Part shown: piece by piece, positions 16,274-28,784 of the stretch | How positions within the stretch are numbered: the stretch's first letter is position 1 | Layout of the letters: each line of letters opens with the position of its first letter | Source of the DNA: Paenibacillus lutimineralis | Lineage (GTDB): Bacteria > Bacillota > Bacilli > Paenibacillales > Paenibacillaceae | NCBI RefSeq assembly: GCF_003991425.1 | Contig: NZ_CP034346.1 | Location: 5,943,501 to 6,007,500, forward strand | Reading direction: 5' to 3' | DNA length: 64,000 bases | Notes under the pieces: generated by a model | Told to the model about the DNA's origin: nothing | Database searches by the model: none | Seen by the model: only the letters and a program-made list of their open reading frames with translations | Made by a program: the position numbers and the translations under genes

Positions 16274-16969
16274 ATGATCATAGAAGTTATTGCCTACACG
16301 CTGTCAGATGCCCTGATCGCAGCCAGGAACGGAGCGGACCGCTTGGAGGTTATTACTGCCCCTGCGGAAGGAGGTCTCACCCCAAGTCTCGGGCTCGTCC
16401 AATCAATCCTGGATCAAGTCGATATAGACATCCGGGTTATGATTCGCCCGCACAGCCGCAGCTTCGTCTATTCCAAGGAAGATATCGAAGTCATGGAACG
16501 TGATATCGCCAACCTTCGATCACTCGGAGTATCCGGTCTTGTAACCGGCGCCTTAACGCCGCAAGGAGACGTTGATACCAGCGCGCTTGAAAGACTTCTC
16601 GCCGCAGCGAATGACCTGCCAATCACATTCCACCGGGCCATAGATGAGGCCGCAGATCTGGAGCAAGCTATCTACACGCTAGGCCAATATTCACAAATCA
16701 CTCATATTCTTACTTCCGGCGGCCGCCCTTCCGTACTTGAGGCCACCGACATCATAGAGCAATTAACTCCTGTCGCGAAACAGCAAGGCATCACCCTACT
16801 ACCAGGCGCTGGACTCCACATCGATGCCCTTGAATCATTTCTACGCCAGACATCGGTTCAAGAGTTTCACATTGGCTCAGCATCAAGGCAGAACGGCAGC
16901 ATCATGAATCCTATCGATGTGGACAAACTCTCTGCAATACGTCGCATCGCGGATCAGTTCTCGCATTGA
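16274..16969 (+). CDS. cutC: CutC family protein
   Basis: From the ATG at 16274 (AGGGAG ten bases upstream) the product has 231 residues. The N-terminus MIIEVIAYTLSDALIAARNG and the following ADRLEVITAPAEGGLTPS are typical of CutC, a TIM-barrel protein once tied to copper tolerance in E. coli; its real role is disputed. HRAID and ILTSGG segments are also family features. It is a single plus-strand gene inserted between the atp operon and DUF1146 gene. Confidence 0.9.
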   Translation: MIIEVIAYTLSDALIAARNGADRLEVITAPAEGGLTPSLGLVQSILDQVDIDIRVMIRPHSRSFVYSKEDIEVMERDIANLRSLGVSGLVTGALTPQGDVDTSALERLLAAANDLPITFHRAIDEAADLEQAIYTLGQYSQITHILTSGGRPSVLEATDIIEQLTPVAKQQGITLLPGAGLHIDALESFLRQTSVQEFHIGSASRQNGSIMNPIDVDKLSAIRRIADQFSH

Positions 16970-17094
16970 TATCGATAAGGCTATCGGAACTATTTTCATA
17001 GCTAGTAGGACCTCAGATTCTCATATAGAAACAATATAGGCACATCATCCCGGTCCAATGGTCTTTCAAATTGAATTAATTTCACTATAAGATG

Positions 17095-17135
17095 AAAAAA
17101 AGACCGAGCATCGAGAAGAGATGTTCGGTCTTTTT
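17095..17135. terminator. Bidirectional terminator between cutC and atpC
   Basis: GACCGAGCATC (17102-17112) pairs with GATGTTCGGTC (17120-17130) with one mismatch, flanked by A-run and T-run, so it can end transcription from both sides. It is placed 5 bp after the atpC stop. Confidence 0.88.
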
Positions 17136-17140
17136 CTATT

Positions 17141-17548
17141 TTATTTGGAGCTGCTAGCGACACTAATCCGCGTTACCGCTCTTTGCAAAGAAAGCTCGGC
17201 ACGGCGTTGGTCAATCCGATCCTGGCCTCCGCGCGCCAATCGACGCTCAGCACGTTCACGGGCAGCAATAGCCCGCTCCAGGTCGATATCCTTAGGCATC
17301 TCTGCACTTTCGGCAAGAATGATCGTCTTATCCCCTTGCACCTCAGCGAAGCCCCCATGTACAGCGATCGCAAACTTTTTCCCATTGATTTTCGCCTCAA
17401 TCGGCGCAACCTTTAGTGGAGTCACGAACGGAATATGTCCGGGCAAGATACCAAGTTCCCCTTCAATTCCGCGGATGGTCAGACTGTCCACCTCTTCCGT
17501 GAACACAACATGCTCCGGTGTAACGATTTCCAGTGTAAAGGTACTCAC
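17141..17548 (-). CDS. atpC: ATP synthase F1 subunit epsilon
   Basis: A 135-residue epsilon subunit: N-terminal beta-sandwich (STFTLEIVTPEHVVFTEEVDSLTIRGIEGELGILPGH) and a C-terminal pair of helices (LERAIAARERAERRLARG). It links gamma to the c-ring and regulates ATP hydrolysis. It is the last gene of the operon and is followed at once by a terminator. Confidence 0.97.
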   Translation of the reverse strand: MSTFTLEIVTPEHVVFTEEVDSLTIRGIEGELGILPGHIPFVTPLKVAPIEAKINGKKFAIAVHGGFAEVQGDKTIILAESAEMPKDIDLERAIAARERAERRLARGGQDRIDQRRAELSLQRAVTRISVASSSK

Positions 17549-17608
17549 TTTTCATCCCTCCTGTTCGTGGGACGTTCATTTCTGAAGCATCCGACGTAAG
17601 CGGTGCGA

Positions 17609-19015
<1,407 letters not shown>

Positions 19016-19136
19016 CTAATAAGTTTTGCGGGAAGCCCTGACACAAGCCTTCTAGCATAATGCATAGCAACGCTTCGTAGAGGGCCGACTATTACCGCAA
19101 ACTATCATCGTAACCGTAACAGGCCGCCTTCATGAG

Positions 19137-19997
19137 TTATCCTTGCGCATTTGCTCCGGCAACGATTTCTGTAATTTCCTGAGTAATCGCCGCTTGACGA
19201 GCGCGGTTGTATGTCAGGGTAAGTTCATTAATCATCTTCGTAGCATTCTTCGTCGCGCTGCCCATTGCAGTCATCTTCGCGCCAAGCTCACTTGCTTTGC
19301 CTTCCAAAAGTGCAGCAAAGATAAGCGTCTCCGCATATTTCGGCAGCAGCACCTCAAGCACACGTTCTGGTGAAGGCTCATATTCATAAGCTGCTGTTAC
19401 CCCATCATGTTCTACACTTTCAAAAGGAAGCAAACGGTCGATCGTCGGTTTTTGAGTGATTGCGTTGATGAATTTGCTGTAGCATAGATAAACCTCATCG
19501 TACTCCTCCAGTTCAAAGCCTTGAACCGCTTGGTAGGCGAGAGATTTAATGTCAGCAAAACTCGGGGTATCGGATAAATCTGTCACGTCGAACACTACAG
19601 GATACTGGCGACGATTAAGATAATCACGGCCTTTACGGCCAATCACGAACAGACCATACTCTTCCTTGGAAGCATGCTTATTCTTAATAAAATCAGTCAA
19701 CGAACGCAACATATTAGCATTATAACCGCCAACAAGCCCGCCATCGGAAGTAATAACAATATAAGCGGTGCGTTTTACAGGACGAGTGACAAGCATCGGA
19801 TGAGAGATTCCGTCTGCACCGTTCGCGATACTAGACACTACTTCACGCAGCTTCTCAACATAAGGACGGGAGGATTGTGCTTTCTCCTGGGCTCTTCTGA
19901 GCTTAGCGGAAGCAACCATCTCCATCGCTTTCGTAATCTGCCGGGTATTCTGAACGCTCTTGATCTGGCGTTTTATTTCGCGCATCCCTTTTGCCAT
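19137..19997 (-). CDS. atpG: ATP synthase F1 subunit gamma
   Basis: A 286-residue gamma subunit. N-terminal MREIKRQIKSVQNTRQITKAMEMVASAKLRR and C-terminal LTLTYNRARQAAITQEITEIV are the two helices of the central rotor shaft. AAGGTGGTGAAATC precedes the ATG. Gaps on both sides are larger than is common in atp operons; that toward atpA holds hairpins. Confidence 0.98.
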   Translation of the reverse strand: MAKGMREIKRQIKSVQNTRQITKAMEMVASAKLRRAQEKAQSSRPYVEKLREVVSSIANGADGISHPMLVTRPVKRTAYIVITSDGGLVGGYNANMLRSLTDFIKNKHASKEEYGLFVIGRKGRDYLNRRQYPVVFDVTDLSDTPSFADIKSLAYQAVQGFELEEYDEVYLCYSKFINAITQKPTIDRLLPFESVEHDGVTAAYEYEPSPERVLEVLLPKYAETLIFAALLEGKASELGAKMTAMGSATKNATKMINELTLTYNRARQAAITQEITEIVAGANAQG

Positions 19998-20013
19998 GAT
20001 TTCACCACCTTAA

Positions 20014-20140
20014 AGTTTTGGCAGAAGGCCAAAACTGACATCGTAAGCATAAGCTTAACTTTGGCGAAGCCAAAGTTACTTCGAAAGCACAAATCTACAT
20101 AATCACAAACCGGCGATCCGGCAAGAGGCCAGGGCCGGTT
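20014..20140 (-). other. Three stem-loops in the atpA-atpG gap
   Basis: The 202-bp gap between atpA and atpG contains AGTTTTGGC/GCCAAAACT (20014-20036), AACTTTGGC/GCCAAAGTT (20057-20077) and AACCGGC/GCCGGTT (20108-20140). The first two are near-duplicates. None has a proper T-tract, so they may set mRNA processing or stability between alpha and gamma. Confidence 0.65.
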
Positions 20141-20172
20141 CGTGAATCAATGAATCAACTATATGAGATTAC

Positions 20173-20193
20173 TCAAAAAGTCCGCTTCGTGAA
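20173..20193. repeat. Fragment of the dispersed GTTCAAAAAG repeat family
   Basis: TCAAAAAGTCCGCTTCGTGA resembles the end of the intergenic repeats at 29097-29272 and elsewhere, but only one end is recognisable. Confidence 0.4.
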
Positions 20194-20199
20194 CTCGTA

Positions 20200-21729
<1,530 letters not shown>

Positions 21730-22278
21730 CTACAGTGCTTGTCTTCGAAAAGACTTTTCAAGCCGTTCCAGCTTGCCGGATAAACTGCCGTCATAAATCA
21801 CATCGCCGATTCTGACTTTGATTCCACCAAGCAATTCCTTATCGATATGGCTCTGAACGCGAATCTTCTTATTCAGCATAACGCCAAATTCGGACTCTAT
21901 AGCGCGCTGCTCCTCATCGGTTAGAGGATGGGCGGTATAGACGATTGCATCAGCCAATCCAAGGGCTTCACCGGTTATTTTGACGTAAGCATCCAAAATT
22001 TCCGGTAAAACATCGGTTCTTTCACGTTCCACCAGCAGTCTGGCCATAGAAACGACAGGCTTCGACAACTTGCCTTCAAGCACACCTTCAAGCACATTCC
22101 ACTTCGCTGTCCTGGAAATGTTTGGACTTAACAGGAATTTCTGAACGCTTTCATCATAATTCAGAGCGGACACCAATGTCTGCAGCTCTTGTTCAACTTC
22201 AACTGTACGTCCATCCTGAAGGGCAATCTCATATAGTGCCTTGGCATATCTGCGCGCTACGACTAGTGCACGGCTCAT
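21730..22278 (-). CDS. atpH: ATP synthase F1 subunit delta
   Basis: A 182-residue delta subunit (OSCP type): N-terminal helical domain (VARRYAKALYEIALQDGR), and the C-terminal GGIKVRIGDVIYDGSLSGKLERL signature. It connects the peripheral stalk to alpha. Its start overlaps the atpF stop by 4 bp. Confidence 0.96.
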   Translation of the reverse strand: MSRALVVARRYAKALYEIALQDGRTVEVEQELQTLVSALNYDESVQKFLLSPNISRTAKWNVLEGVLEGKLSKPVVSMARLLVERERTDVLPEILDAYVKITGEALGLADAIVYTAHPLTDEEQRAIESEFGVMLNKKIRVQSHIDKELLGGIKVRIGDVIYDGSLSGKLERLEKSFRRQAL

Positions 22279-22766
22279 GACTTTCTACCTACTTCTTGCA
22301 AGTATTGATTCACAAGCTTCTCTTGATCCTCCGGATTGCTCTCAACCTCACGTTCGATCAGTTTGGATGCGATATTTACGGAGTAAGAACCAATCTCGCC
22401 ACGCAAAGCCTCCATGGCCTTGTTTCTTTCGCTCTCGATATCACGAACGGCTTCATCCTTCAGACGGATCGCATCAGTTTTCGCTTGTTCCAGCAAATCG
22501 CGCGCTTGTTTGCTGCTGCTCTGCTTCGATTGTTCAATAATTTCGAAGGCCTCTTGCCGAGCTTGCTTAAGAGCTTCCTTCTGCTCTTCAACATAGGCCG
22601 TGGCCTGTTCTCTGGTTTGCCGAGCTTCTTCCAATTGGCCCTGTACCAGCTCACGGCGTTTCTCCATGACCGCGAACAATTTGCCAAAAGCGTATTTGTT
22701 AAGCAGCCAGTAAAGAATCGAAAACGCAACCATGGTAAGCACAATGTTTTCCCACAAGACTTTCAC
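22275..22766 (-). CDS. atpF: ATP synthase F0 subunit b
   Basis: The GTG at 22766 lies behind GGAAGGAG and gives 163 residues; an in-frame upstream start (22799) has no ribosome binding site. One N-terminal membrane segment (IVLTMVAFSILYWLL) is followed by a long charged coiled coil. It forms the peripheral stalk with delta. Confidence 0.93.
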   Translation of the reverse strand: MKVLWENIVLTMVAFSILYWLLNKYAFGKLFAVMEKRRELVQGQLEEARQTREQATAYVEEQKEALKQARQEAFEIIEQSKQSSSKQARDLLEQAKTDAIRLKDEAVRDIESERNKAMEALRGEIGSYSVNIASKLIEREVESNPEDQEKLVNQYLQEVGRKS

Positions 22767-22873
22767 CAATGTCACTCCTTCCATCAACAAAACTAGCACT
22801 GCATTTCAGTAAATTTTCACAAAAACGAAGGCGCGGATGGCATCGGCCCTCCCCGCCAAACCGTAGCTATTTA

Positions 22874-23086
<213 letters not shown>

Positions 23087-23179
23087 TTAATTATCCTCCT
23101 TAGTATCAGTTCATTTTAATGTGCTTATAATAGATCTCTGACGGATGCTCCTTAATCGGAAATTACCGACAGAGCCTTA

Positions 23180-23944
23180 TTAATGCTCTTCCTCGTGAAT
23201 CGTTGTCTGTGCAATATAAACCATCGTCAATATTGTAAAGATATAGGCTTGCAGTGCACCGACAAAAATACTGAATCCTTGCCATACTCCCAGAAACGGG
23301 ATGCCGAGCACTCCCATTTTGAGAATAACCGTGATCAACACCTCGCCTGCAAAAATATTCGCGAACAACCGAAGCGCTAAAGCGATCGGTTTTGCAAGGT
23401 TTTCAATGATATTAAGCGGCAGGAAAATCGGGAATGGTTCAATATAGTGCCTAAGATAATGCTTCCGATTGTATCGTAGACCTAGATAGTTCATCAGTAT
23501 GAACACGACAATCGCAAGTCCAGCTGTCACGGAGACATCTGCGGTCGGAGACTTCCACCACAGAAGCTCGGCATGTTCGCCATCAGCCAGGCCACGTGTT
23601 GCTTCAATAACATGCCCAAAGATCATTTCCGGCTTATGAGCTTCTGTAATAATGCCAAGTGGCAATCCTAGAAGGTTGGATACAAAGATAAAAAGAATTA
23701 GCGTTAGCCCCAAGGAGAGGTAATGCCTTCCTTTCTTAAGATCCATAGTGCTTCCAATAATCCCTTGAACGAATTCGACAATCCATTCCATAAAGTTCTG
23801 GAATTTCGACGGATTCTCTACAGACAAATTAGCCACTGACAGTCTGCAAACAAGAAATACGATCGCCATACTCACCAGAAGCATGAATACTGCGGATAAA
23901 TCAAGCTGAAATCCTCCGAGCATAATAACGGGCGCATCATGCAT
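23180..23944 (-). CDS. atpB: ATP synthase F0 subunit a
   Basis: A 254-residue membrane protein with five to six helices; the LALRLFANIFAGEVLI segment contains the essential arginine of subunit a. The C-terminal helix VGALQAYIFTILTMVYIAQ is also typical. GGGGTGAATAATACAA precedes the ATG. Confidence 0.97.
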   Translation of the reverse strand: MHDAPVIMLGGFQLDLSAVFMLLVSMAIVFLVCRLSVANLSVENPSKFQNFMEWIVEFVQGIIGSTMDLKKGRHYLSLGLTLILFIFVSNLLGLPLGIITEAHKPEMIFGHVIEATRGLADGEHAELLWWKSPTADVSVTAGLAIVVFILMNYLGLRYNRKHYLRHYIEPFPIFLPLNIIENLAKPIALALRLFANIFAGEVLITVILKMGVLGIPFLGVWQGFSIFVGALQAYIFTILTMVYIAQTTIHEEEH

Positions 23945-23977
23945 TTGTATTATTCACCCCTTTCCCCTAGGTAGCTG

Positions 23978-24355
23978 TTAAGACTTATTTCTGGCCCCGA
24001 TCACAATGCTGATCGGAATCGTCAAAAGTTGAGGAACGAAAAGTCCAATCACAACACCTAAGACCGATACCTGTTCAACCTTGACCGCAACCATAATAAC
24101 AAGTAAAACAAGACATATCCTTGTTAGAAACCCGAAGCTGAAGCGTCCCTCCTGCTGGCTGACAACATACTCAGCCAGGCCACGCACCTTCATGGAGAGA
24201 AAGCGGGTATAGACCAACCCAACAGCAAGACCAAGGATTAAGCCAGAGATGTCTGACCTGTAATCCGGAAAGAAAGCCCACCCAAAAAACAACGCGGATA
24301 GGATGAGGAAGGTCGTTCTGGTCACAGCTGACACAATCGAGTTCAAGTCATCCAT
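23978..24355 (-). CDS. atpI: ATP synthase subunit I (AtpI)
   Basis: A 125-residue protein with four hydrophobic segments, in the place of atpI, 34 bp before atpB and overlapping atpZ by 8 bp. Sequence is weakly conserved, as usual for AtpI (LILSALFFGWAFFPDY..., GLILGLAVGLVYTRFLSMKV). AtpI helps c-ring assembly and perhaps Mg2+ uptake. Confidence 0.85.
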   Translation of the reverse strand: MDDLNSIVSAVTRTTFLILSALFFGWAFFPDYRSDISGLILGLAVGLVYTRFLSMKVRGLAEYVVSQQEGRFSFGFLTRICLVLLVIMVAVKVEQVSVLGVVIGLFVPQLLTIPISIVIGARNKS

Positions 24356-24581
24356 CCTGCTCCCCCATAAACTTATAGATTAAGATAAATATGTTGGCGA
24401 TTCCAAGGATCAGACCGACGATCGATCCGATAGCAATCCAGTAATTCGGACCATCGAACCTTTCGGCCAACCATCTTGAAACAAAAAAGCCAGCGACGAT
24501 ATAAAAAGCTAGCAAAATACCCGCGCCGCTAATATAAGCAGCGATCATCCAAGGATTTGCATTTTTATCATGATTCTCCAT
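24348..24581 (-). CDS. atpZ: AtpZ/AtpI-type ATP synthase accessory protein
   Basis: From the ATG at 24581 the product has 77 residues and two membrane helices (IAAYISGAGILLAFYIVAGF and IAIGSIVGLILGIANIFILIY). It matches the AtpZ (AtpI-related) family at the head of atp operons. A TTG at 24596 would lie inside or upstream of the predicted transcript start, so the ATG is preferred. Overlap with atpI indicates coupling. Confidence 0.85.
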   Translation of the reverse strand: MENHDKNANPWMIAAYISGAGILLAFYIVAGFFVSRWLAERFDGPNYWIAIGSIVGLILGIANIFILIYKFMGEQDG

Positions 24582-24599
24582 ATTGTCAATTCCCAATTC

Positions 24600-24629
24600 A
24601 TTTTACTGAATTTTAAGACTTTTTGTCAA
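24600..24629 (-). promoter_or_regulatory. Promoter of the atp operon
   Basis: TTGACA (24629-24624) and TAAAAT (24605-24600) on the minus strand with an 18-bp spacer. The predicted start point lies only about 12 bases before the atpZ ATG, giving a nearly leaderless first gene. Confidence 0.6.
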
Positions 24630-24669
24630 ACAAGAGAACATCTTATCGACGGCCAACATATAAGCAAAC

Positions 24670-24688
24670 CATACAGTAATACTGTATG
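24670..24688. promoter_or_regulatory. 19-bp perfect palindrome between wecB and atp promoter
   Basis: CATACAGTA-A-TACTGTATG is perfectly symmetric and flanked by GCAA/TTGC. Without a T-tract on the minus strand it is a poor terminator for wecB; it could be an operator about 40 bp upstream of the atp -35 box. Confidence 0.45.
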
Positions 24689-24721
24689 CTATCTTGCAAA
24701 AAAACACAATTATTGATCTTT

Positions 24722-25876
24722 CTAAATTGTGAACTTTTTGTGAAATTCTTCTGGTCGTTCATTAATAACACCGAAATGGTGAAGAATCGCATTGACAATT
24801 CTTTGAGATGCCTGCCCATCTCCATAAGGATTAGCCGCTTTACTCATCGAATCATATAGTTCACTATCTGTCAGTAACGCCCTCGTCCGTTCATAGACCA
24901 TCTCCTCATCTGTGCCGACAAGCTCCAGCGTCCCCGCTTCAATCCCTTCCGGACGCTCGGTTGTGTCGCGAAGCACAAGTACAGGAACGCCAAAAGACGG
25001 CGCTTCTTCCTGTAAACCGCCGGAGTCCGTAAGGATTAGATGTGTATGTGGATAGAAATTATGCAGATCTACCACATCCAAAGGATCAATAAGTTTAATA
25101 CGAGGATGGCTGCCCAAAGTTTCATACGCCGGTTCTCTTACCGCTGGGCTCAGATGGACAGGATACACGATCGCTACGTCTTCAAATTCATCAGCGATAC
25201 GTCTCACAGCACGGAAGATGTTCATGTGAGGCTGCCCCTGTGACTCGCGGCGATGAGCCGTCATCAGAATAAGCCGCTTACCGGCGGCCCATTCCAGCAC
25301 AGAATTGCTATAATTCTGCTGTACTGTATATTGAAACACATCCGTTACCGTGTTGCCTGTGATATATATGGTTGACTCTGATTTATTCTCTTTGCGCAAA
25401 TTGCTTGCAGACCAGCCTGTTGGAGCAAAGTGTAAGTCTGCAATTACGCCGGTTAATTGGCGGTTCATCTCCTCCGGATAAGGCGATAATTTATTCCAAG
25501 TACGAAGTCCAGCCTCTACATGGCCCACCTTGATTTGCTGCAAAAATGCAGCATAGCTTGCCAGGAATGTCGTGAGGGTATCCCCGTGAACGAGCACGAT
25601 ATCCGGTTTTGCCTCACGTAACACACCCTCCAGACCCTCAAGCACCCGAATCGTAACCTCATTCAGACTCTGATTCGGTTTCATTACATTCAGATCATAA
25701 TCAGGAACAATTTTGAACACATCCAGCACCTGATCAAGCATTTCGCGATGCTGGGCAGTTACACAAACCACAGACTCAATGTCCTCAGGATGCTTGTTCA
25801 GCTCCAGGATAAGCGGAGCCATCTTGATTGCTTCAGGTCTGACTCCGAAGATCGTCATTACTTTAATTTTAGACAT
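24722..25876 (-). CDS. wecB: UDP-N-acetylglucosamine 2-epimerase (non-hydrolysing)
   Basis: From the ATG at 25876 (AAAGGAAA upstream) the product has 384 residues. It matches WecB/MnaA: FGVRPEAIKMAPLILEL at the N-terminus, HVEAGLRT and TDSGGLQEEAPSFGVPVLVLRDTTERPEG are family hallmarks. It interconverts UDP-GlcNAc and UDP-ManNAc for teichoic-acid linkage units. It stands between upp and the atp operon, 32 bp after upp, probably in one transcript with it. Confidence 0.95.
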   Translation of the reverse strand: MSKIKVMTIFGVRPEAIKMAPLILELNKHPEDIESVVCVTAQHREMLDQVLDVFKIVPDYDLNVMKPNQSLNEVTIRVLEGLEGVLREAKPDIVLVHGDTLTTFLASYAAFLQQIKVGHVEAGLRTWNKLSPYPEEMNRQLTGVIADLHFAPTGWSASNLRKENKSESTIYITGNTVTDVFQYTVQQNYSNSVLEWAAGKRLILMTAHRRESQGQPHMNIFRAVRRIADEFEDVAIVYPVHLSPAVREPAYETLGSHPRIKLIDPLDVVDLHNFYPHTHLILTDSGGLQEEAPSFGVPVLVLRDTTERPEGIEAGTLELVGTDEEMVYERTRALLTDSELYDSMSKAANPYGDGQASQRIVNAILHHFGVINERPEEFHKKFTI

Positions 25877-25908
25877 GTTCGTTTCCTTTCTCATGATCAA
25901 ATCATGAT

Positions 25909-26538
25909 CTATTTTGTTCCGTACAAGCGGTCTCCTGCGTCGCCAAGTCCAGGAATAATATACCCATGATCATTCAGACGCTCGTCCAGTGCAGCTACGT
26001 AAATATCTACATCAGGATGGACATCATGAACTGCCTTGACTCCTTCTGGAGCAGCGATCAGGTTCATCATCTTAATCTGTGTGCAGCCGCGTTTCTTCAG
26101 CGCATCGATCGCAGCAATAGCCGAGCCGCCCGTTGCCAGCATCGGGTCAATGACAATCAACTCACGCTCCTGTACATCGGTAGGAAGCTTAATGTAATAT
26201 TCCACAGGCTGCAGTGTCTCAGGATCGCGGAAAAGACCAACATGTCCTACCTTCGCTGCCGGAAGCAGTTTCAATACGCCATCAAGCATACCGAGACCTG
26301 CACGTAAAATAGGAATCAGACCGAGCATACGCCCAGAGATAACCTTGGCTTCTGTCTCGGTCACAGGAGTCTGAACTTTAATTGTCTCAAGCGGAATTTC
26401 CCTCGTAATCTCATAGGCCATCAATGTAGCTACTTCGTCAACCAATTCACGAAAATCCTTCGTATTCGTGTTCATGTCTCGAATGAACGTTAATTTGTGC
26501 TGAATTAAGGGGTGATCACATACTATTAATTTTCCCAT
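25909..26538 (-). CDS. upp: Uracil phosphoribosyltransferase
   Basis: The ATG at 26538 follows CCGGAGGG and gives 209 residues. [20 protein letters not shown] and the PRPP-binding [17 protein letters not shown] loop identify Upp, which makes UMP from uracil and PRPP. The order glyA-upp is as in Bacillus. Confidence 0.97.
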   Translation of the reverse strand: MGKLIVCDHPLIQHKLTFIRDMNTNTKDFRELVDEVATLMAYEITREIPLETIKVQTPVTETEAKVISGRMLGLIPILRAGLGMLDGVLKLLPAAKVGHVGLFRDPETLQPVEYYIKLPTDVQERELIVIDPMLATGGSAIAAIDALKKRGCTQIKMMNLIAAPEGVKAVHDVHPDVDIYVAALDERLNDHGYIIPGLGDAGDRLYGTK

Positions 26539-26621
26539 TATATCCCTCCGGTGGTTGTGTATAACAAAGAATTCTGGTTGCGGCGACATACTCCGAGTTG
26601 AATGCTCCACAAATCTCGTAT

Positions 26622-26650
26622 ATTATATCACTTTCGCCAATGCATTTTCA
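26622..26650 (-). promoter_or_regulatory. Possible promoter of upp-wecB
   Basis: A consensus TATAAT (26627-26622, minus strand) lies about 85 bp before the upp start. The -35 region TGAAAA at 17 bp is poor, so the -10 box is the main support. Confidence 0.4.
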
Positions 26651-26799
26651 CCCAAACTTATTCATGTTGCAAATCTTTCAGAAATTAACTATCTTCTATA
26701 GTCCCCTGATATATCTGCTTGCATTCAACTTTTCATAACCTCTAGGAGAATATTAAGCATTAAAAAAATGATATCCAAGCGCTTCATATCTATATAAAT

Positions 26800-26824
26800 A
26801 GCCGAGAAGCATTGCTTCCCGGCT
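26800..26824 (-). terminator. Hairpin downstream of glyA, probable terminator
   Basis: AGCCG-GAAGC / GCTTC-CGGCT stem with one mismatch and a three-base loop, followed on the minus strand by ATTTATAT. The tail is weak. Confidence 0.6.
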
Positions 26825-26849
26825 GGGCAATTCCAAATGAATCTTCTAA

Positions 26850-28097
26850 TTAATAAGTAAGTTCTGAATATAATGGGTAGCGGTCCGTCAAATTGGACAC
26901 ACGGCTACGGCATTCGGCAAGTACTGCTTCATCTTGAGAAGACTTCAAGGTTGTAGCAATAATACGGCCAATCTCCTTCATTGCTTCCTCGTCCATGCCT
27001 CTGGAGGTGGCTGCCGGAGTTCCGATGCGAATACCGCTCGTTACAAAAGGACTCGTTGGATCGAAAGGAATCGCATTCTTGTTCACAGTAATCCCGATAG
27101 AATCAAGTACATGCTCCGCATCTTTACCCGTGATGTTCAAATTGCGAGTATCAATCAACATCAAGTGATTATCCGTTCCACCGGAGACGAGATTCAACCC
27201 TTCAGAAACCAGCGTCTCGGCTAACACCTTCGCATTCTTCACCACATTCTCGGCATATACTTTGAACGAAGGTTGCAGCGCTTCACCCAAAGCGACAGCT
27301 TTAGAAGCAATAACATGCATCAACGGCCCGCCTTGTGTACCTGGGAATACCGCCTTGTCGATAGCAGCAGCCCAAGGCTTGCGGCATAGGATCATCCCGC
27401 CGCGTGGTCCGCGCAATGTCTTGTGAGTGGTTGTCGTCACAAAATGAGCATGAGGCACTGGGCTTGGATGCAAACCAGCAGCTACCAATCCGGCGATATG
27501 CGCCATATCGACCATGAATAATGCGCCTACATCATTAGCGATCTGTGCAATTTTCTCGAAATCAATAATGCGTGGATAAGCGCTCGCTCCAGCAACGATC
27601 AGACGAGGGCGATGCTTGAAGGCCGCTTTACGGACTTCATCATAATCGATCAGGAAGCTATCTTCTTGCACACCATAGGCTACGAAGTTATAGAGCAAGC
27701 CAGATGCGTTAACAGGACTTCCGTGCGTCAAATGGCCACCATGGGCCAGATTCATACCAAGCACCGTATCGCCAGGCTTCAAAGCGGCAAGATAGACGGC
27801 CATGTTCGCTTGAGCTCCAGAGTGCGGCTGCACATTGGCGTGCTCAGCACCAAACAGTTCCTTGGCCCGATCGCGAGCAATGTCCTCAACAATGTCAACA
27901 TGCTCACAGCCCCCGTAGTAGCGTTTGCCTGGATAACCTTCTGCATATTTGTTCGTCAGAACCGAACCCATCGCTTCCATAACCGCCTCACTAACGATGT
28001 TCTCCGATGCAATCAATTCAATGTTGCTCTGTTGACGCTTCAGTTCCAGGTTCATCGCTTCCAGTACAGCCGGGTCTTGCTTTCTCAATTGATCCAT
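26850..28097 (-). CDS. glyA: Serine hydroxymethyltransferase
   Basis: The 415-residue PLP enzyme interconverts serine and glycine with tetrahydrofolate. [33 protein letters not shown] and the PLP-lysine motif [15 protein letters not shown] are visible. It is preceded by ywlG with a 48-bp gap, as in Bacillus. Confidence 0.98.
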   Translation of the reverse strand: MDQLRKQDPAVLEAMNLELKRQQSNIELIASENIVSEAVMEAMGSVLTNKYAEGYPGKRYYGGCEHVDIVEDIARDRAKELFGAEHANVQPHSGAQANMAVYLAALKPGDTVLGMNLAHGGHLTHGSPVNASGLLYNFVAYGVQEDSFLIDYDEVRKAAFKHRPRLIVAGASAYPRIIDFEKIAQIANDVGALFMVDMAHIAGLVAAGLHPSPVPHAHFVTTTTHKTLRGPRGGMILCRKPWAAAIDKAVFPGTQGGPLMHVIASKAVALGEALQPSFKVYAENVVKNAKVLAETLVSEGLNLVSGGTDNHLMLIDTRNLNITGKDAEHVLDSIGITVNKNAIPFDPTSPFVTSGIRIGTPAATSRGMDEEAMKEIGRIIATTLKSSQDEAVLAECRSRVSNLTDRYPLYSELTY

Positions 28098-28145
28098 AGG
28101 TAAATTGCCTCCTTATAATATAAAGAATAATTTTCTTAATTCCTA

Positions 28146-28730
28146 TTAATCACATACGTTTGAGTCTGTTGCTGCTGGTAACTGATATACTGCCCGCTCG
28201 CCACCGATCAGCTTAGGACGAGTCCATGCAGCTGTGACACGGGCTTCACCAACGTAACGTCTTGTAGAACGGAAAGGAATGGCAACACGACGCAGATGCA
28301 TGCCGATAAGCGTCTCGCCAATATCAATTCCGCCATGAGCCTCTATGCTCTCCACCAGACAAGGAGCTTGCAACTGCCTGTAAGCGAAGGCTGCCATGGA
28401 ACCTCCCGCTTTCCTCACCGGAACCGCCGATACTTCAGTCAACCGTAGACGATCAAGTACTGCACGTTCTACGACCAGAGCCCGGTTCAAATGCTCACAG
28501 CATTGGAATGCAACATCAAATCCGTACTTGCTTCGAACCTGCTCGATCCCGGCATACAAGTCGGCTGCGACCGCCTCCGCCCCGGCCGTGCCGATCCGCT
28601 GACCGGCTACCTCGCTGGTGCTGGCGCCAACAACGAGCAGATGGCTCGGGCCGAACTTCGCCGTAGCGCATAGCTCTTCCAGTATCTCCACGACCTGCTG
28701 TCCAATCTCTGCAATATGTTTCGTTTCCAT
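28146..28730 (-). CDS. ywlG: DUF436 / TIGR01440 family protein (YwlG-like)
   Basis: The product has 194 residues from the ATG at 28730 (GAAGGGG upstream). LLVVGASTSEVAGQRIGTAGA and VAFQCCEHLNRALVVER match the YwlG family. Function is unknown; the conserved Cys-Cys-Glu-His suggests an enzyme or metal site. The ywlG-glyA order is conserved with B. subtilis, where rpiB (ywlF) lies just upstream; here that gene is missing. Confidence 0.9.
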   Translation of the reverse strand: METKHIAEIGQQVVEILEELCATAKFGPSHLLVVGASTSEVAGQRIGTAGAEAVAADLYAGIEQVRSKYGFDVAFQCCEHLNRALVVERAVLDRLRLTEVSAVPVRKAGGSMAAFAYRQLQAPCLVESIEAHGGIDIGETLIGMHLRRVAIPFRSTRRYVGEARVTAAWTRPKLIGGERAVYQLPAATDSNVCD

Positions 28731-28784
28731 GATGTTCTGGCACCCCTTCTCTGATTTGAAGTTCGAAATTCCTTGATAGCGCAT

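Noticed and set aside
24643..24721. Additional small gene between wecB and atpZ
   Set aside because: A possible short frame extends into wecB, with no ribosome binding site; the palindrome and promoter explain the gap better.
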